Source: Streptosporangium nondiastaticum (GTDB lineage: Bacteria > Actinomycetota > Actinomycetes > Streptomycetales > Streptomycetaceae). From it: a stretch of DNA of 36,802 nt. The translations under genes and the position numbers were made by a program. This document shows positions 16,173 to 23,474 of the stretch, piece by piece (within the stretch, counting starts at the first letter, position 1; each line of letters starts with the position of its first letter). A model generated the notes under the pieces. That model was given only the letters and a program-made list of their open reading frames with translations. It was not told the DNA's origin and ran no database searches. The stretch covers positions 1-36,802 of the forward strand of contig NZ_PXWG01000062.1 of the NCBI RefSeq assembly GCF_003011965.1, written 5' to 3'.

Positions 16173-16209
16173 TAGCTCATATACATAGCGTAATCAGCCA
16201 CGGGGTTAT

Positions 16210-16222
16210 GGACACTGAGTGC
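16210..16222. promoter_or_regulatory. Second BldD-box-like site upstream of cdgF
   Basis: GGACACTGAGTGC has the perfect inner core ACnCTGnGT of the BldD operator but lacks the outer T and A. It is centred 50 bp upstream of the first site, about five helical turns, in the 85-bp gap between cdgF and the 2-hydroxyacid dehydrogenase gene. Confidence 0.45.
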
Positions 16223-16248
16223 AGTCGAACGGTACCTCTACGTGGTAA

Positions 16249-17211
16249 CTAGCGGGCTGTGACTACGACATTTTGCAGTGGCGCGTCCAGAGCGAATCTG
16301 GCCAGCTGATCGCGGAGCAGCCGCGCCGCGCGGGGCATGAAGGCCGAGGAGGGCCCACCCACATGGGGGGTGATGAGCACCCCCGGAGCGCTCCACAGCG
16401 GGTGGCCCGGCGGCAGCGGTTCGGGGTCCGTGACGTCCAGCGCGGCACGCAGCCGACCTGCGTCCAGTTCGGCCAGGAGGGCCTTGGTGTCGACGACGGG
16501 ACCGCGCGCGACGTTCACCAGCAGCGCCCCGTCCTTCATCCTGGCCAGGAAACCGGCGTTGACGAGTCCCCGGGTCTCCTCGGTCAGCGGCGTGGCGAGC
16601 ACCACGACGTCGGCGTCGGGGAGCAAGCCGGGCAGGGCGGCGATCGGGTGCACGGGACCGCGCGCACTGTCCCGCGCGGAGCGCGCGACGCGTGTGACCC
16701 GCGCGCACTCGAAGGGCGCGAGCCGGTCCTCGATGGCGCTGCCGATCGAACCGTAACCCACAATGAGCACCGACTTGTCGGCCAGCGCGGGCCGGAAGCC
16801 CTGCCGCCACTCCCCCGCGTCCTGCGCGCGCACGAAGCCGGGGATGTCGCGCAGCGAGGCGAGCGTGAGGGTCAGGGCCAGTTCGGCGGTGCTCGCGTCG
16901 TGCAGCCCGCGGGCGTTGCACAGCACGGCGCCCTCCGGCAGGTGCCGCACGGCGGGCAGCAGGTGGTCCACGCCCGCGGTGAGCGCCTGCACGACCCGTA
17001 CGCGCGTCATCGCGGCCAGCGGGCGCAGGCACGGCTCGGGGTCGGTGACGTACGGGACCGCGTAGAAGTCGCAGCGGGCGGGGTCGGTCGGGTACTCCGG
17101 GCCGCCGTCCCAGAAGGCGTAGTCGAGGCTCTCCGGCAGTTCCCCGATCCGCTCGGGCGGGAAGGGCAGCCAGACCAGGGGGCGGCCGGAACCGCTGTCA
17201 TCTGCACTCAT
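16249..17211 (-). CDS. D-isomer-specific 2-hydroxyacid dehydrogenase
   Basis: This 320-residue NAD(P)-dependent enzyme interconverts a 2-oxo acid and a D-2-hydroxy acid. The Rossmann motif GYGSIG is at 152-157. The family's catalytic set is complete: Arg236 (VNVARGPVVD), Glu264 (TDPEP) and His283 (TPHVGGPSS). The substrate is not predictable; glyoxylate/hydroxypyruvate-type acids are common. The ATG at 17211 has no obvious Shine-Dalgarno sequence. It is divergent from the aldo/keto reductase across 73 bp, and its 3' end lies 85 bp from the cdgF start on the same strand, so read-through into cdgF is possible. Confidence 0.9.
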   Translation of the reverse strand: MSADDSGSGRPLVWLPFPPERIGELPESLDYAFWDGGPEYPTDPARCDFYAVPYVTDPEPCLRPLAAMTRVRVVQALTAGVDHLLPAVRHLPEGAVLCNARGLHDASTAELALTLTLASLRDIPGFVRAQDAGEWRQGFRPALADKSVLIVGYGSIGSAIEDRLAPFECARVTRVARSARDSARGPVHPIAALPGLLPDADVVVLATPLTEETRGLVNAGFLARMKDGALLVNVARGPVVDTKALLAELDAGRLRAALDVTDPEPLPPGHPLWSAPGVLITPHVGGPSSAFMPRAARLLRDQLARFALDAPLQNVVVTAR

Positions 17212-17284
17212 GCCTGGAGGCTATGCGATCGGGCCGGACGGCAGAGGTTAGCTTTGGGGGCGAGGAACGGGAGGGGTACGGCCG

Positions 17285-18277
17285 GTGGAGCGCAGGAATA
17301 TCGGTGCGACGGCGCTCGAAGCGGGCGCGATCGGCCTGGGGTGCATGCCCATGCACTGGGGATACACCGCCTCCCAGCAGAGCGGGGAGACCGCGCTGCG
17401 CACGGTGCACGCGGCGCTCGACGCAGGAACGACTCTGCTGGACACCGCCGACATGTACGGGCCGTTCACCAACGAGCTGCTGGTGGGGCGGGTGCTGCGG
17501 GAGAGGCGTTCCGAGGCGTTCGTGTCGACCAAATGCGGGCTGCTGGTGGGCGACAGCCACGTCGTCGCCAACGGCCGCCCGGGGTACGTGAAGCGCGCGT
17601 GCGACGCCTCCCTGCGCCGGCTGCAGACCGATGTGATCGACATGTACCAGCTGCACCGGCCGGACCCCGAAGTGCCGGTGGAGGAGACCTGGGGGGCCAT
17701 GGCGGAGCTGGTCTCCGCGGGCAAGGTGCGGGCACTCGGCTGGTGCGCGATCGGTGCCCGGGTGCGCCGCAGGTCGCGCGCCGGGCTGTACGACGCGACG
17801 ATACGACAGCTCGAACGGGTGCAGCAGGTGTTCCCGGTGAGCTGTGTGCAGGCGGAGTTGTCGGTGTGGTCCAGGGAGGCGCTCGACGCGCTGGTGCCCT
17901 GGTGCGCCTCCCGGGGTGTCGGCCTGCTGGCCGCGATGCCCCTGGGAAACGGTTTCCTCAGCGGCACGCTGACGCCCGGGCAGGGCTTCGAACCGCAGGA
18001 CCTGCGGGCCCGCCACCCCCGCTTCACCGCCGAGATGATGGCCGCCAACCAGCCGATCGTGGCGGGGCTGCGGCGGGTCGCGCTGCGCCACGACGCGACG
18101 GCCGCGCAGGTCGCGCTCGCGTGGGTGCTGGCCCAGGGCCGGCACGTCATACCCGTGCCGGGCACGAAGAAGCCGGTGTGGGCGGTGCAGAACGCCGCAG
18201 CCTCGCGGCTGCGGCTGACACCGGAGGATCTCGCGGAGATAGCGGGGCTGCCACGGGCGTTGGGGTCGTGGGACTGA
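17285..18277 (+). CDS. Aldo/keto reductase
   Basis: This 330-residue NADPH-dependent carbonyl reductase has a TIM-barrel fold. The family's catalytic tetrad is intact: Asp53 and Tyr58 (LLDTADMYG), Lys83 (STKCG) and His124 (YQLHRPD). The C-terminal nucleotide-binding segment is also normal (VIPVPGTKKP). The GTG at 17285 follows GGGAGGGG by about nine bases. The sequence is closest to general aldo/keto reductases acting on small aldehydes; the substrate is unknown. An Arg-rich stretch (RVRRRSRAG) lies near residue 160. The gene stands alone, divergent from the 2-hydroxyacid dehydrogenase and followed by 559 bp without a gene. Confidence 0.9.
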   Translation: MERRNIGATALEAGAIGLGCMPMHWGYTASQQSGETALRTVHAALDAGTTLLDTADMYGPFTNELLVGRVLRERRSEAFVSTKCGLLVGDSHVVANGRPGYVKRACDASLRRLQTDVIDMYQLHRPDPEVPVEETWGAMAELVSAGKVRALGWCAIGARVRRRSRAGLYDATIRQLERVQQVFPVSCVQAELSVWSREALDALVPWCASRGVGLLAAMPLGNGFLSGTLTPGQGFEPQDLRARHPRFTAEMMAANQPIVAGLRRVALRHDATAAQVALAWVLAQGRHVIPVPGTKKPVWAVQNAAASRLRLTPEDLAEIAGLPRALGSWD

Positions 18278-18836
18278 CTGCCCTTCGGGCGGACCCCTGC
18301 GAACGTACGGCTTCCGCAGGCGCGCATTCCGCCGGACGCTCGCCGCGGTGGCTGTTCGCCGTTGCGGCGGGCAGTTGCAGGCGGAGCCCTCGCCGCCGGC
18401 CTCCCGTCCGCCGCAACCCGGGTGCACACTCCGCCGGACCCTCGCCGCGGTGGCTCTGCGCCGATGCGGCGGACACGTGTGAGCCGGGGCCTCACCGGCA
18501 CGGCGCTTCCGCCCGGTGCAACCGGGACGCATTCCGCCGGACCCTCGCCGCGGTGACGCAACGCCGTTGCGGCGGAGAGGGGTGAGCCGGCTCCTCGCGG
18601 CGGCGGTCGCACGCCGTTGCGGCGGGCGAGCTCGGGCCGGTTCCCGGCAGCCCGGATCCCGCCGCTGTGGCGGCGATCGGCCCGCCCCCGGGCGCTTTTC
18701 CTCCGCCGCAGCGGCGGTTCACCCCCACGGGCTGACCGGCGGTGCCCGCCGGCCGTACGAAGTCGGGGCTGCGCCCCCGCCGTATGGCACAGTGCCGACT
18801 GAACGAGAAGCGCTCCCGGCGAGAGGAACCCGCACC
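18278..18836. other. Gene-free stretch with repeats
   Basis: No convincing coding region is present in these 559 bp. The stretch contains three 45-bp repeats (see 18326-18575) and several further CGCCGTTGCGGCGG-type hairpin cores near 18612-18624, 18660-18675 and 18702-18717. A CCGGCGGTGCCC (18736-18747) differs by one base from the 12-mer found at 6.1 and 27 kb. The last ~60 bp should hold the promoter of the sugar-dehydrogenase gene. Confidence 0.7.
18326..18575. repeat. Three 45-bp repeats spaced about 102 bp apart
   Basis: Near-identical 45-bp units lie at 18326-18370, 18428-18472 and 18531-18575. They start with ATTCCGCCGGA or ACTCCGCCGGA and end with a CGCCGnTGCGGCGG hairpin core. Spacers of 57-58 bp are unrelated but also GC-rich. 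The unit also occurs once at 6161-6202. Periods of 102 and 103 bp suggest duplication of a repeat-plus-spacer block. Confidence 0.8.
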
Positions 18837-20027
18837 GTGCGACGACGTCCCCGTGCCCGTATCCGCGCCGCCGCCCTGGCCGCCGCCGCCCTGGCCGCCG
18901 CCGCGCTGCTCGCCGCCGCCGGCTGTTCGAGCGAGGACGGCTTCCCCGGCGAGGGGCCGCGGCAGGGTTCCTCCGCCAAGTCGCCCGGCGCCGCGGCCTC
19001 TTCGGGCGCCCCGGGGGCCTCTCCCGCGCCGGCCACCGGCTCGGTCAAGGTCGTCCGGACGCTCACCACGAAGCTCGGCACGCCGTGGGGCGTCGCCGCG
19101 CTGCCCGGCGGTGACCTCCTGATCGGCTCCCGCGACACGGGGAAGATCGTCCGGGTGGCCGCCAAGGACGGCGCGCAGACCGAGGTCGGCGAGGTGCCCG
19201 GTGTCGTCAAGGGCGGAGAGGGCGGCCTGCTGGGCCTCGCGGTCTCCCCCGACTTCGCCACCGACCGGCTGGTGTACGCGTACTTCACCACCGACTCGGA
19301 CAACCGCATCGCCCGCCTGCGCTACGACGAGGGCAAGCCGGCGGGGCAGCGGCTGGGGGCTCCCGACACGGTGCTCCGCGGCATCCCCAAGGGCACGATC
19401 CACAACGGCGGGCGCATCGCCTTCGGCCCGGACCGGATGCTCTACGCCGGCACGGGCGAGGCCGGGCAGCGCGGCCCGGCGCAGGACCCGAAGCCGCTCG
19501 GGGGGAAGATCCTGCGCATGACGCCGGACGGCCGCCCCGCGTACGGCAACCCCGACGGGGACTCGGTGGTCTACTCCTCCGGCCACCGCAACGTGCAGGG
19601 CCTGGCGTGGGACGCGGGCGAGCGCCTGTGGGCGTCGGAGTTCGGCCAGGACACCTGGGACGAGCTCAACCTGATCCGGCCGGGCGGCAACTACGGCTGG
19701 CCCGTCGCCGAGGGCAGGGCGGGCAGGTCCGGCTACACCGACCCCGTCGAGCAGTGGAAGACCGCGGACGCCTCCCCCAGCGGCCTCGCGTACGCCAAGG
19801 GGTCGCTGTGGATGGCGGGCCTGCGCGGCGAGCGCCTGTGGCGGATCCCCCTGGACGGCACCAGGCCCGTGGCCGCCCCGCAGGCGTTCCTGCAGGGCGA
19901 GTACGGGCGGCTGCGCACGGTGCTCGCCACGGACGACGGCGGGCTCTGGGTGACGACGAGCAACACCGACGGGCGCGGGAAGCCGGGCGCGGAGGACGAC
20001 CGCGTCCTGCGCCTGGAAGTGAGCTGA
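18837..20027 (+). CDS. Secreted PQQ-type sugar dehydrogenase, lipoprotein
   Basis: This 396-residue lipoprotein has a basic start, an Ala-rich hydrophobic stretch and a lipobox (LAAAGC, Cys29), so it should be anchored outside the membrane. After a Ser/Ala/Pro linker comes a six-bladed beta-propeller of the glucose/sorbosone (aldose sugar) dehydrogenase family: TPWGVAALPGGDLLIG, EGGLLGLAVSPDF, HNGGRIAFGPD, GKILRMTPDG, YSSGHRNVQGLAWD, WASEFGQDTWDELN and GGNYGWPV are characteristic. Relatives oxidise aldoses with pyrroloquinoline quinone, although cofactor use in Streptomyces is uncertain. The GTG at 18837 has GAGAGGAA eight bases upstream; longer reading frames run into the upstream repeats. 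The gene appears monocistronic. Confidence 0.9.
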   Translation: MRRRPRARIRAAALAAAALAAAALLAAAGCSSEDGFPGEGPRQGSSAKSPGAAASSGAPGASPAPATGSVKVVRTLTTKLGTPWGVAALPGGDLLIGSRDTGKIVRVAAKDGAQTEVGEVPGVVKGGEGGLLGLAVSPDFATDRLVYAYFTTDSDNRIARLRYDEGKPAGQRLGAPDTVLRGIPKGTIHNGGRIAFGPDRMLYAGTGEAGQRGPAQDPKPLGGKILRMTPDGRPAYGNPDGDSVVYSSGHRNVQGLAWDAGERLWASEFGQDTWDELNLIRPGGNYGWPVAEGRAGRSGYTDPVEQWKTADASPSGLAYAKGSLWMAGLRGERLWRIPLDGTRPVAAPQAFLQGEYGRLRTVLATDDGGLWVTTSNTDGRGKPGAEDDRVLRLEVS

Positions 20028-20105
20028 CGCGCTCCGCCGCCGATTCCCGTGGACCGTACATCCGTCCGCCTATGCTGGACGGACGGGACGGCGACGGGAG
20101 TCGGG

Positions 20106-20285
20106 ATGTTCAACATTTTCGAGGAAGTGTTCGCACCGGGCCGGAAACACGCGCACGACGAGCAGAAGCGCCTGGAACTCACCCGTGAGGACACCGGCGA
20201 CGCCGATCCCGCCCGCGGCCCGGTCGACCTCGACTCGGGCCGCGTGGTCATACGCCTGCCGCAGCAAGGCTCCGCTCAGGACTGA
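20106..20285 (+). CDS. Small DUF6191-like protein
   Basis: This is a 59-residue hydrophilic protein (MFNIFEEVFAPGRKHAHDEQ at the start, then LELTREDTGDADPARGPVDLDSGRVVIRL). I recognise the pattern as a short conserved Streptomyces family, DUF6191, of unknown function. It has no membrane segment or cysteine pair. The ATG at 20106 has GGGAG about five bases upstream and a -10-like TATGCT at 20071-20076. An extended start at 20049 lacks support. The 3' end overlaps the convergent MMPL gene by 38 bases. Confidence 0.75.
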   Translation: MFNIFEEVFAPGRKHAHDEQKRLELTREDTGDADPARGPVDLDSGRVVIRLPQQGSAQD

Positions 20286-22473
20286 CCCCGGAGGCCTCCG
20301 GCTCCGCCGCCACGGGCGCGAGCGGCTCCACCGGCTCGGGCGGCTCGATGCTGATCCGGGGCAGGCGGCGGTCCAGCCACGCGGGCAGCCACCAGTTGGC
20401 GCCGCCGAGCATGTGCATGAGGGCCGGGACCAGCAGCGTGCGCAGCACGAAGGCGTCGAGGGCGACGGCGGTGGCGAGGCCGATGCCGAACATCGCGATG
20501 ACACGGTCGCCGCTGAGCACGAAGGCCAGGAAGACCGAGATCATGATCACCGCCGCGGAGTTGATGACGCGGCTGGTCTCGGCGAGGCCGACCCGCACCG
20601 CGCGGCGGTTGTCGCGCGTGGCCAGCCACTCCTCGTACATCCGGCTGACCAGGAAGACCTGGTAGTCCATGGACAGCCCGAAGAGGACCGAGACCATGAC
20701 GACGGGCAGGAACGGTTCTATCGGGCCCGCGCCGCCGAGGCCGAGGAGCTCGCTGCCCCGGCCCCACTGGAACATCGCGACGACGACGCCGAAGGACGAG
20801 GCGACGGCGGCGATGTTCATGACCGCGGCCTTCAGGGGGATGCCGATGCTGCGGAAGGCCAGCAGGAGCAGCAGGCAGCCCAGGCCGACGACGGTGCCGA
20901 CGAAGAGCGGCAGCTTGCCGAGGATGATCCCGGCGAAGTCGTCGTAGCTCGCGGTCATGCCGCCCACGTGGACGTCCACGCCGGTGCCTGCGGTGGCCTT
21001 CGGCAGCACGGTGCCGCGCAGCCGGTCCACGAGGTCGCTGGTGTCGCGCGACTGCGGGGAGGTGGTGGGGATGACGCTGATGACGCCCGTGTCGCCGCTG
21101 GTGTTCACCTCGGCGGGCGACGCGGCGGCGACGCCCTCGGTGTGCCGCAGGGCCTCCGGGAGCTTGGTGAAGGCGAGCCGGTCGGCGGCGCTGTCCAGGC
21201 CGGCCACGAGCGTCAGGGGGCCGTTGACACCGGGGCCGAAGCCGCGGCCGAGCATGTCGTACGCCTGCCGGGTCGTGGACGAGGCCGGGCCGGTCCCCTG
21301 GTCCGAGGTGCCGAGGTGGAGGGAGAGCGTGGGCACCGCGAGCACGAGCATGACGGCGGCCGCCAGGGTGCCCAGCAGCTTGGGGTGACGCTCGACGAAC
21401 GCGGACCAGCGGGCGGCCGCGCCGGTGGGCTGCTCGTCGGGGCCGGGGCCGCCGGCCGCGAGGCGGCGGCGCTCGCGGCGGCCGAGGGCGCGGTGGCCGA
21501 TGACGCCGAGGAGCGCGGGCAGCAGCGTGACGGATGCGGCGACGGTGAGGACGACGGTGAGCGAGGCGGCAATGGCGACGCCGTTGAGGAAGCTCAGCCG
21601 CAGGATGAGCATGCCGAGCAGCGCGACGCACACGGTGCCGCCCGCGAAGACGACGGCGCGGCCGGTGGTGGCCACGGCCCGTTCGGCCGCGAGGGCCACG
21701 GGCAGGCCGGCCCGCAGGCCCTTGCGGTGCCGGGTGACGATGAACAGGGCGTAGTCGATGCCCACGCCGAGGCCGATGAGGGTGCCGAGCATGGGCGCGA
21801 AGTCGGCGACGTTCATGACGTGGCCGAGCAGCTGGGTGCCCATGGAGGCGGTGCCGACGCCCACGAGGGCGGTGGCGATCGGCAGCAGGCTCGCGGCGAG
21901 CGAGCCGAAGACGACGAAGAGCACGACGGCCGCCACGGCGATGCCGATGATCTCGCTGAGGTGCCCGCCCTTGCCCTCCGCGCCGGCGATGCCGGTGCCG
22001 CCCAGGGCGACCTGGAGGTTGCCGTCCGCCGCGGACCGCGCGGTGTCGACGGCCTTCTTGGCGAGGCCCTTGCCGGGGGCGGCGTCCGTGAAGGTGAGGG
22101 AGGCGTACGCGGTGTGCCCGTCGGCGCTGATCCGGGCGGCGCCGTCGGGGCCGCTGTACGGGCCGCTGACGGCCTCGACGCCGGGGAGCGCGGCCACCTC
22201 GTGCAGGACCTCGGTCATGCGCTGCTCGACGGCGGCGGCGCGCACGGTGCCGCGGTCGGTGTGCCAGACGATGGTGTCGTCGCCGCCCTGGCCGGGGAAG
22301 CCGGCGTCGAGGAGAGCGCTCGCGCGGGCGGCCTCGGTGCCGGGCACGGCGTAGTCGTTCGAGTAGGCCGGGCCGCTGAGCAGGGCGGCGGCCGCGGTGC
22401 CCGCGAGGGCGACGAGCCACAGCACGATGACGGCGGTGCGGCGGCGCAGGCACCACCGTGCGAGTGAGGTCAT
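20248..22473 (-). CDS. MMPL-family RND-type exporter
   Basis: This 741-residue membrane protein is built from two repeats, each an N-terminal transmembrane helix, a periplasm-side domain and a five-helix block. Signature Asp-Tyr pairs are present in both blocks: GLGVGIDYALFIVTRHRKGL near residue 240 and LFGLSMDYQVFLVSR near 610. MMPL proteins use the proton gradient to export lipids, siderophores or drugs; the cargo here is unknown. The ATG at 22473 has GGGAAG nine bases upstream. Its promoter region (22474-22650) shows no clear operator. The 3' end overlaps the small DUF6191-like gene on the opposite strand. Confidence 0.92.
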   Translation of the reverse strand: MTSLARWCLRRRTAVIVLWLVALAGTAAAALLSGPAYSNDYAVPGTEAARASALLDAGFPGQGGDDTIVWHTDRGTVRAAAVEQRMTEVLHEVAALPGVEAVSGPYSGPDGAARISADGHTAYASLTFTDAAPGKGLAKKAVDTARSAADGNLQVALGGTGIAGAEGKGGHLSEIIGIAVAAVVLFVVFGSLAASLLPIATALVGVGTASMGTQLLGHVMNVADFAPMLGTLIGLGVGIDYALFIVTRHRKGLRAGLPVALAAERAVATTGRAVVFAGGTVCVALLGMLILRLSFLNGVAIAASLTVVLTVAASVTLLPALLGVIGHRALGRRERRRLAAGGPGPDEQPTGAAARWSAFVERHPKLLGTLAAAVMLVLAVPTLSLHLGTSDQGTGPASSTTRQAYDMLGRGFGPGVNGPLTLVAGLDSAADRLAFTKLPEALRHTEGVAAASPAEVNTSGDTGVISVIPTTSPQSRDTSDLVDRLRGTVLPKATAGTGVDVHVGGMTASYDDFAGIILGKLPLFVGTVVGLGCLLLLLAFRSIGIPLKAAVMNIAAVASSFGVVVAMFQWGRGSELLGLGGAGPIEPFLPVVMVSVLFGLSMDYQVFLVSRMYEEWLATRDNRRAVRVGLAETSRVINSAAVIMISVFLAFVLSGDRVIAMFGIGLATAVALDAFVLRTLLVPALMHMLGGANWWLPAWLDRRLPRISIEPPEPVEPLAPVAAEPEASGVSPERSLAAAGV

Positions 22474-22672
22474 ACGGGCTGCTTCCCGGGTATCGCGTCG
22501 AGCTCGCCGGGATGCCGACCCGTGCTGTTCCGAGCGCTGGGGCTACTGGGCTCGGGGCCCCGGAGCGCATCGGGTGCAGACGATGCGGAGGGGCCCCTTG
22601 CCGAACCACTGTGACAGCCGGAAAAGATCCTTTGTCCGCTTTGTGGCCCACCCCACACGGGGGTGCGCGGGG

Positions 22673-22692
22673 CCCCGCACGGGGGTGCGGGG
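22673..22692 (-). terminator. Hairpin after the AMIN-like gene
   Basis: CCCCGCAC and GTGCGGGG pair over 8 bp around GGGG, seven bases beyond the stop codon on the minus strand. An overlapping alternative stem uses the second copy of CACGGGGGTGCG (22656-22667 and 22678-22689), so two competing folds are possible. Confidence 0.6.
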
Positions 22693-22698
22693 GGCCGC

Positions 22699-23289
22699 TC
22701 AGCCCAGGGACCGCCAGCTGTGGGCGACGTCCACGACGATGCGGTTGCGCTCCTGGAAGACGCGGAAGGGCAGGCGCGCGCGGACGCCGACGCCGACGAG
22801 GGTCTCGCCCTCGAAGCTGCTGGCGAAGCGGGTGTCCTGGAACGTCCTGAAGCCGGTGAGGTCCACACCGGTCAGCGGTTGTCCGGCGCGGCCGGGGTAG
22901 CGGGTCTCACCGGTGTTCGGGTCGTAGCTCGGGGCGGACACGCGGACGGCCAGGACCGCTCCCCCGGCGACGGCGATCGGGTCGCCCGAGCCGTCCTGGT
23001 GCAGCTGGTCCACGTACTCGACGCGGTAGCCGATGCGGTGGTCGCCGATGCCCTGGACGTCGAAGACCAGGCGGTCGAAGCACTCGTGCTTGCCCGCCCG
23101 GATGTCCAGGAGCGGTTTGTACGCGGACGTCGTGGCCGTCTTGGTCAGGCTCCCCCAGCCCGCCTCGCACTTCGCCTCGGTGGCGGCCCGGCCCGCCTGC
23201 TGCGGCGCCGCGCCGGCCGGGACCGTCGTGGCCAGCAGGCCGGCGCCCGCCAGGGTCACCGCCGCCAGCGCCCTGCTCAACCGTCTCAT
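22699..23289 (-). CDS. Secreted AMIN-like domain protein
   Basis: This 196-residue protein has a signal peptide (MRRLSRALAAVTLAGAGLLATTVPAGA, cleavage near AGA-AP). A beta-rich domain with a Cys pair follows (AKCEAGWGSL and KHECFDRLVFD), ending in RLPFRVFQERNRIVVDVAHSW, the final strand typical of AMIN/AMIN-like domains. Such domains bind cell-envelope components, mainly peptidoglycan, so a cell-wall location is likely, but the ligand is inferred. The ATG at 23289 has GGGGG about eight bases upstream. It is separated from gatB by a strong terminator and is an independent unit. Confidence 0.82.
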   Translation of the reverse strand: MRRLSRALAAVTLAGAGLLATTVPAGAAPQQAGRAATEAKCEAGWGSLTKTATTSAYKPLLDIRAGKHECFDRLVFDVQGIGDHRIGYRVEYVDQLHQDGSGDPIAVAGGAVLAVRVSAPSYDPNTGETRYPGRAGQPLTGVDLTGFRTFQDTRFASSFEGETLVGVGVRARLPFRVFQERNRIVVDVAHSWRSLG

Positions 23290-23337
23290 GTGCCAACCCC
23301 CATACCTCGGTGACGGGCACACGGTGGGCCCGCCCAC

Positions 23338-23413
23338 TTCCGGGATCATGCCGGACGGGGGCCGCGAAGGCCATAGAGGGCAAGGAACCAGCCATTCCCG
23401 GCATAATTCCGGA
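23338..23413. repeat. Inverted repeat upstream of the AMIN-like gene
   Basis: TTCCGGGATCATGCCGG (23338-23354) and CCGGCATAATTCCGGA (23398-23413) are nearly reverse complements, matching at about 13 of 16 positions, 43 bp apart. Each arm is also a partial palindrome (CCGG..atg..CCGG). It could be a pair of binding sites in the promoter of the AMIN-like gene. Confidence 0.5.
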
Positions 23414-23419
23414 CAGACA

Positions 23420-23449
23420 ATGGCCGCCCCTCCGAAAAGGGGCGGCCAT
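23420..23449 (-). terminator. Terminator after gatB
   Basis: ATGGCCGCCCCT (23420-23431) and AGGGGCGGCCAT (23438-23449) form a perfect 12-bp stem with a 6-base loop, 25 bases beyond the gatB stop on the minus strand. Confidence 0.85.
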
Positions 23450-23474
23450 GAATCGTCAGGCACGAAGCGGAAGG

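Noticed and set aside
13054..16173. 1039-codon minus-strand frame beginning with an ATG ten bases upstream of cdgF
   Set aside because: It is Arg/Pro-rich out-of-frame translation; only the neighbouring frame shows PAS, GGDEF and EAL-like domains.
18326..18575. CRISPR-like arrangement of repeats and spacers
   Set aside because: Only three 45-bp units with 57-58 bp spacers, a fourth copy alone elsewhere and no cas genes; it fits intergenic repeats better.
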